Source: a bacterium
GTDB lineage: Bacteria; CBDUZB01; JAGLHV01
NCBI GenBank assembly: GCA_023143305.1
Contig: JAGLHV010000069.1
Location: 1-6,939 of the forward strand
Reading direction: 5' to 3'
DNA: 6,939 nucleotides
Shown one piece after another: positions 6,282 to 6,939 of the stretch. Under the pieces are notes generated by a model, which was given only the letters and a program-made list of their open reading frames with translations, had not been told where the DNA came from and made no database searches. The first letter of the stretch is position 1. Every line of letters starts with the position of its first letter. A program made the position numbers and the translations under genes.

Positions 6282-6939
6282 ATGATGAGAAAAAATATCG
6301 GACTTTTAGGTATAAGTTTAATCTTCTTGATGAATCTAATTTATTCTCCTGCTTTTGGAGGGGAAGAATGTTTAAATTTGGTTGATATCCCTACAGCAGG
6401 AATTTTAGGGTATGGAGAATATAATTTAAATTTTAGAATGTATTCACAAGGGAGTATCTTAACCCGTGCTATTTTTGGGGTCGTGGATAGATTTAATTTT
6501 GGATTTTATTATGATGTAGAACAAGTAATCGGAAGAGAATCAGCAAGAGGAAGACCTCCGCAATTATTTGTCAAATTTAGATTGTTTAATGGAATGGGTT
6601 TTTTTCCTGCTTGTGCTCTTGGATTTGATGGACAGGGATATGGAACTTATAATAGTGAAACAAATGAATATTCAGAAAGAGAGGATGGAATTTATTTGGT
6701 TTTTAGTAAGGAAGTATTTGTTCCCGGATTAGAATTTAGTGTAGGCTGTAATATTTATGAATTTGAAAATGCTACAATTGACGATGATTTGTATTTATTT
6801 ACCGGGGTGTCTTATAATATGAGAAATAAAATTATTTTTTTAGCGGAATACGATAATATAAAAACAACTCCTCAGAATAGGTTTAATATGGGGTTACGCT
6901 TGTTTATGACTCCTGATTTTAGTGTGGAAATTTCCGGAA
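6282..6939 (+). CDS. Secreted, probable outer-membrane beta-barrel protein, 3' end missing
   Basis: The frame stays open for 219 codons to the right edge, so the C-terminus is missing. A strong Shine-Dalgarno AAGGAGGG at 6267-6274 lies 7 bases before the first of two adjacent ATGs (6282 and 6285); the first is chosen by spacing. Residues 1-26 form a signal peptide: positive MMRK, a hydrophobic core to about residue 20, and a likely signal peptidase I cut after AFG. There is no lipobox; Cys30 lacks the right context. The mature part is rich in aromatic residues and glycine, with alternating short strands such as YGEYNLNFRMY, RFNFGFYYDV, QLFVKFRLF, LEFSVGCNIYEF and RFNMGLRLFM. That pattern suits an outer-membrane beta-barrel, perhaps YjbH-like, but the family is not certain. 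A segment reading ALGFDGQGYG (112-121) is a possible family signature. It probably has its own promoter at 6190-6218 and is not part of the greA-purE operon. Confidence 0.8.
   Translation, partial: MMRKNIGLLGISLIFLMNLIYSPAFGGEECLNLVDIPTAGILGYGEYNLNFRMYSQGSILTRAIFGVVDRFNFGFYYDVEQVIGRESARGRPPQLFVKFRLFNGMGFFPACALGFDGQGYGTYNSETNEYSEREDGIYLVFSKEVFVPGLEFSVGCNIYEFENATIDDDLYLFTGVSYNMRNKIIFLAEYDNIKTTPQNRFNMGLRLFMTPDFSVEISG

Noticed and set aside
1..6939. A hidden novel system such as a defence island, mobile element, CRISPR array or toxin-antitoxin pair
   Set aside because: Nearly all of the window is accounted for by housekeeping genes on one strand with normal spacing. No repeats of the required type, transposase, integrase or small gene pair was seen.

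Overview
The window looks like ordinary chromosomal DNA from a low-GC bacterium (roughly one third G+C by eye) with a diderm envelope. Two genes support an outer membrane: an apolipoprotein N-acyltransferase (Lnt), which makes triacylated lipoproteins, and a secreted protein with beta-barrel-like character at the right edge. All recognisable genes lie on the + strand. The lineage cannot be fixed from this sequence. An uncultured low-GC diderm phylum such as Atribacterota, Aerophobota or Omnitrophota would fit, but that is a guess from gene style, not a measurement.

Layout. Positions 1-454 hold two tandem cold-shock domain genes. The first is cut by the left edge, and the second is complete and followed by a strong intrinsic terminator at 477-517. 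The 455-700 gap then carries a good sigma70-type promoter with an extended -10 (573-601) for secA. secA (701-3337) encodes a full-length SecA ATPase with the C-terminal zinc motif. lnt (3338-4933) begins on the very next base after the secA stop. The pair joins the export motor to the last step of lipoprotein maturation.

Between lnt and greA (4934-5143) a consensus-like promoter overlaps the lnt stop codon. About 60 bases beyond the predicted start site is a terminator-like hairpin, still upstream of greA. This order (promoter, terminator, greA) suggests either a short RNA or transcription attenuation in the greA leader, as described for the E. coli greA leader (GraL). greA (5144-5617) and purE (5652-6167) follow with a 34-base gap and probably form one operon.

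After purE is the best promoter in the window (6190-6218, TTGACA, 17-base spacer, TGa-TATACT). A 9-bp inverted repeat spans it and is followed by T7, so it could be an operator, a weak terminator, or both. The last gene (6282 onward, open at the right edge) has a strong Shine-Dalgarno sequence and a signal peptide. Its mature part looks like an outer-membrane beta-barrel, but its family is not recognised with certainty.

I see no mobile element, CRISPR array, tRNA, rRNA or defence-type cassette. The genes are housekeeping, and the most interesting material is regulatory: the greA leader and the purE/barrel-gene junction.
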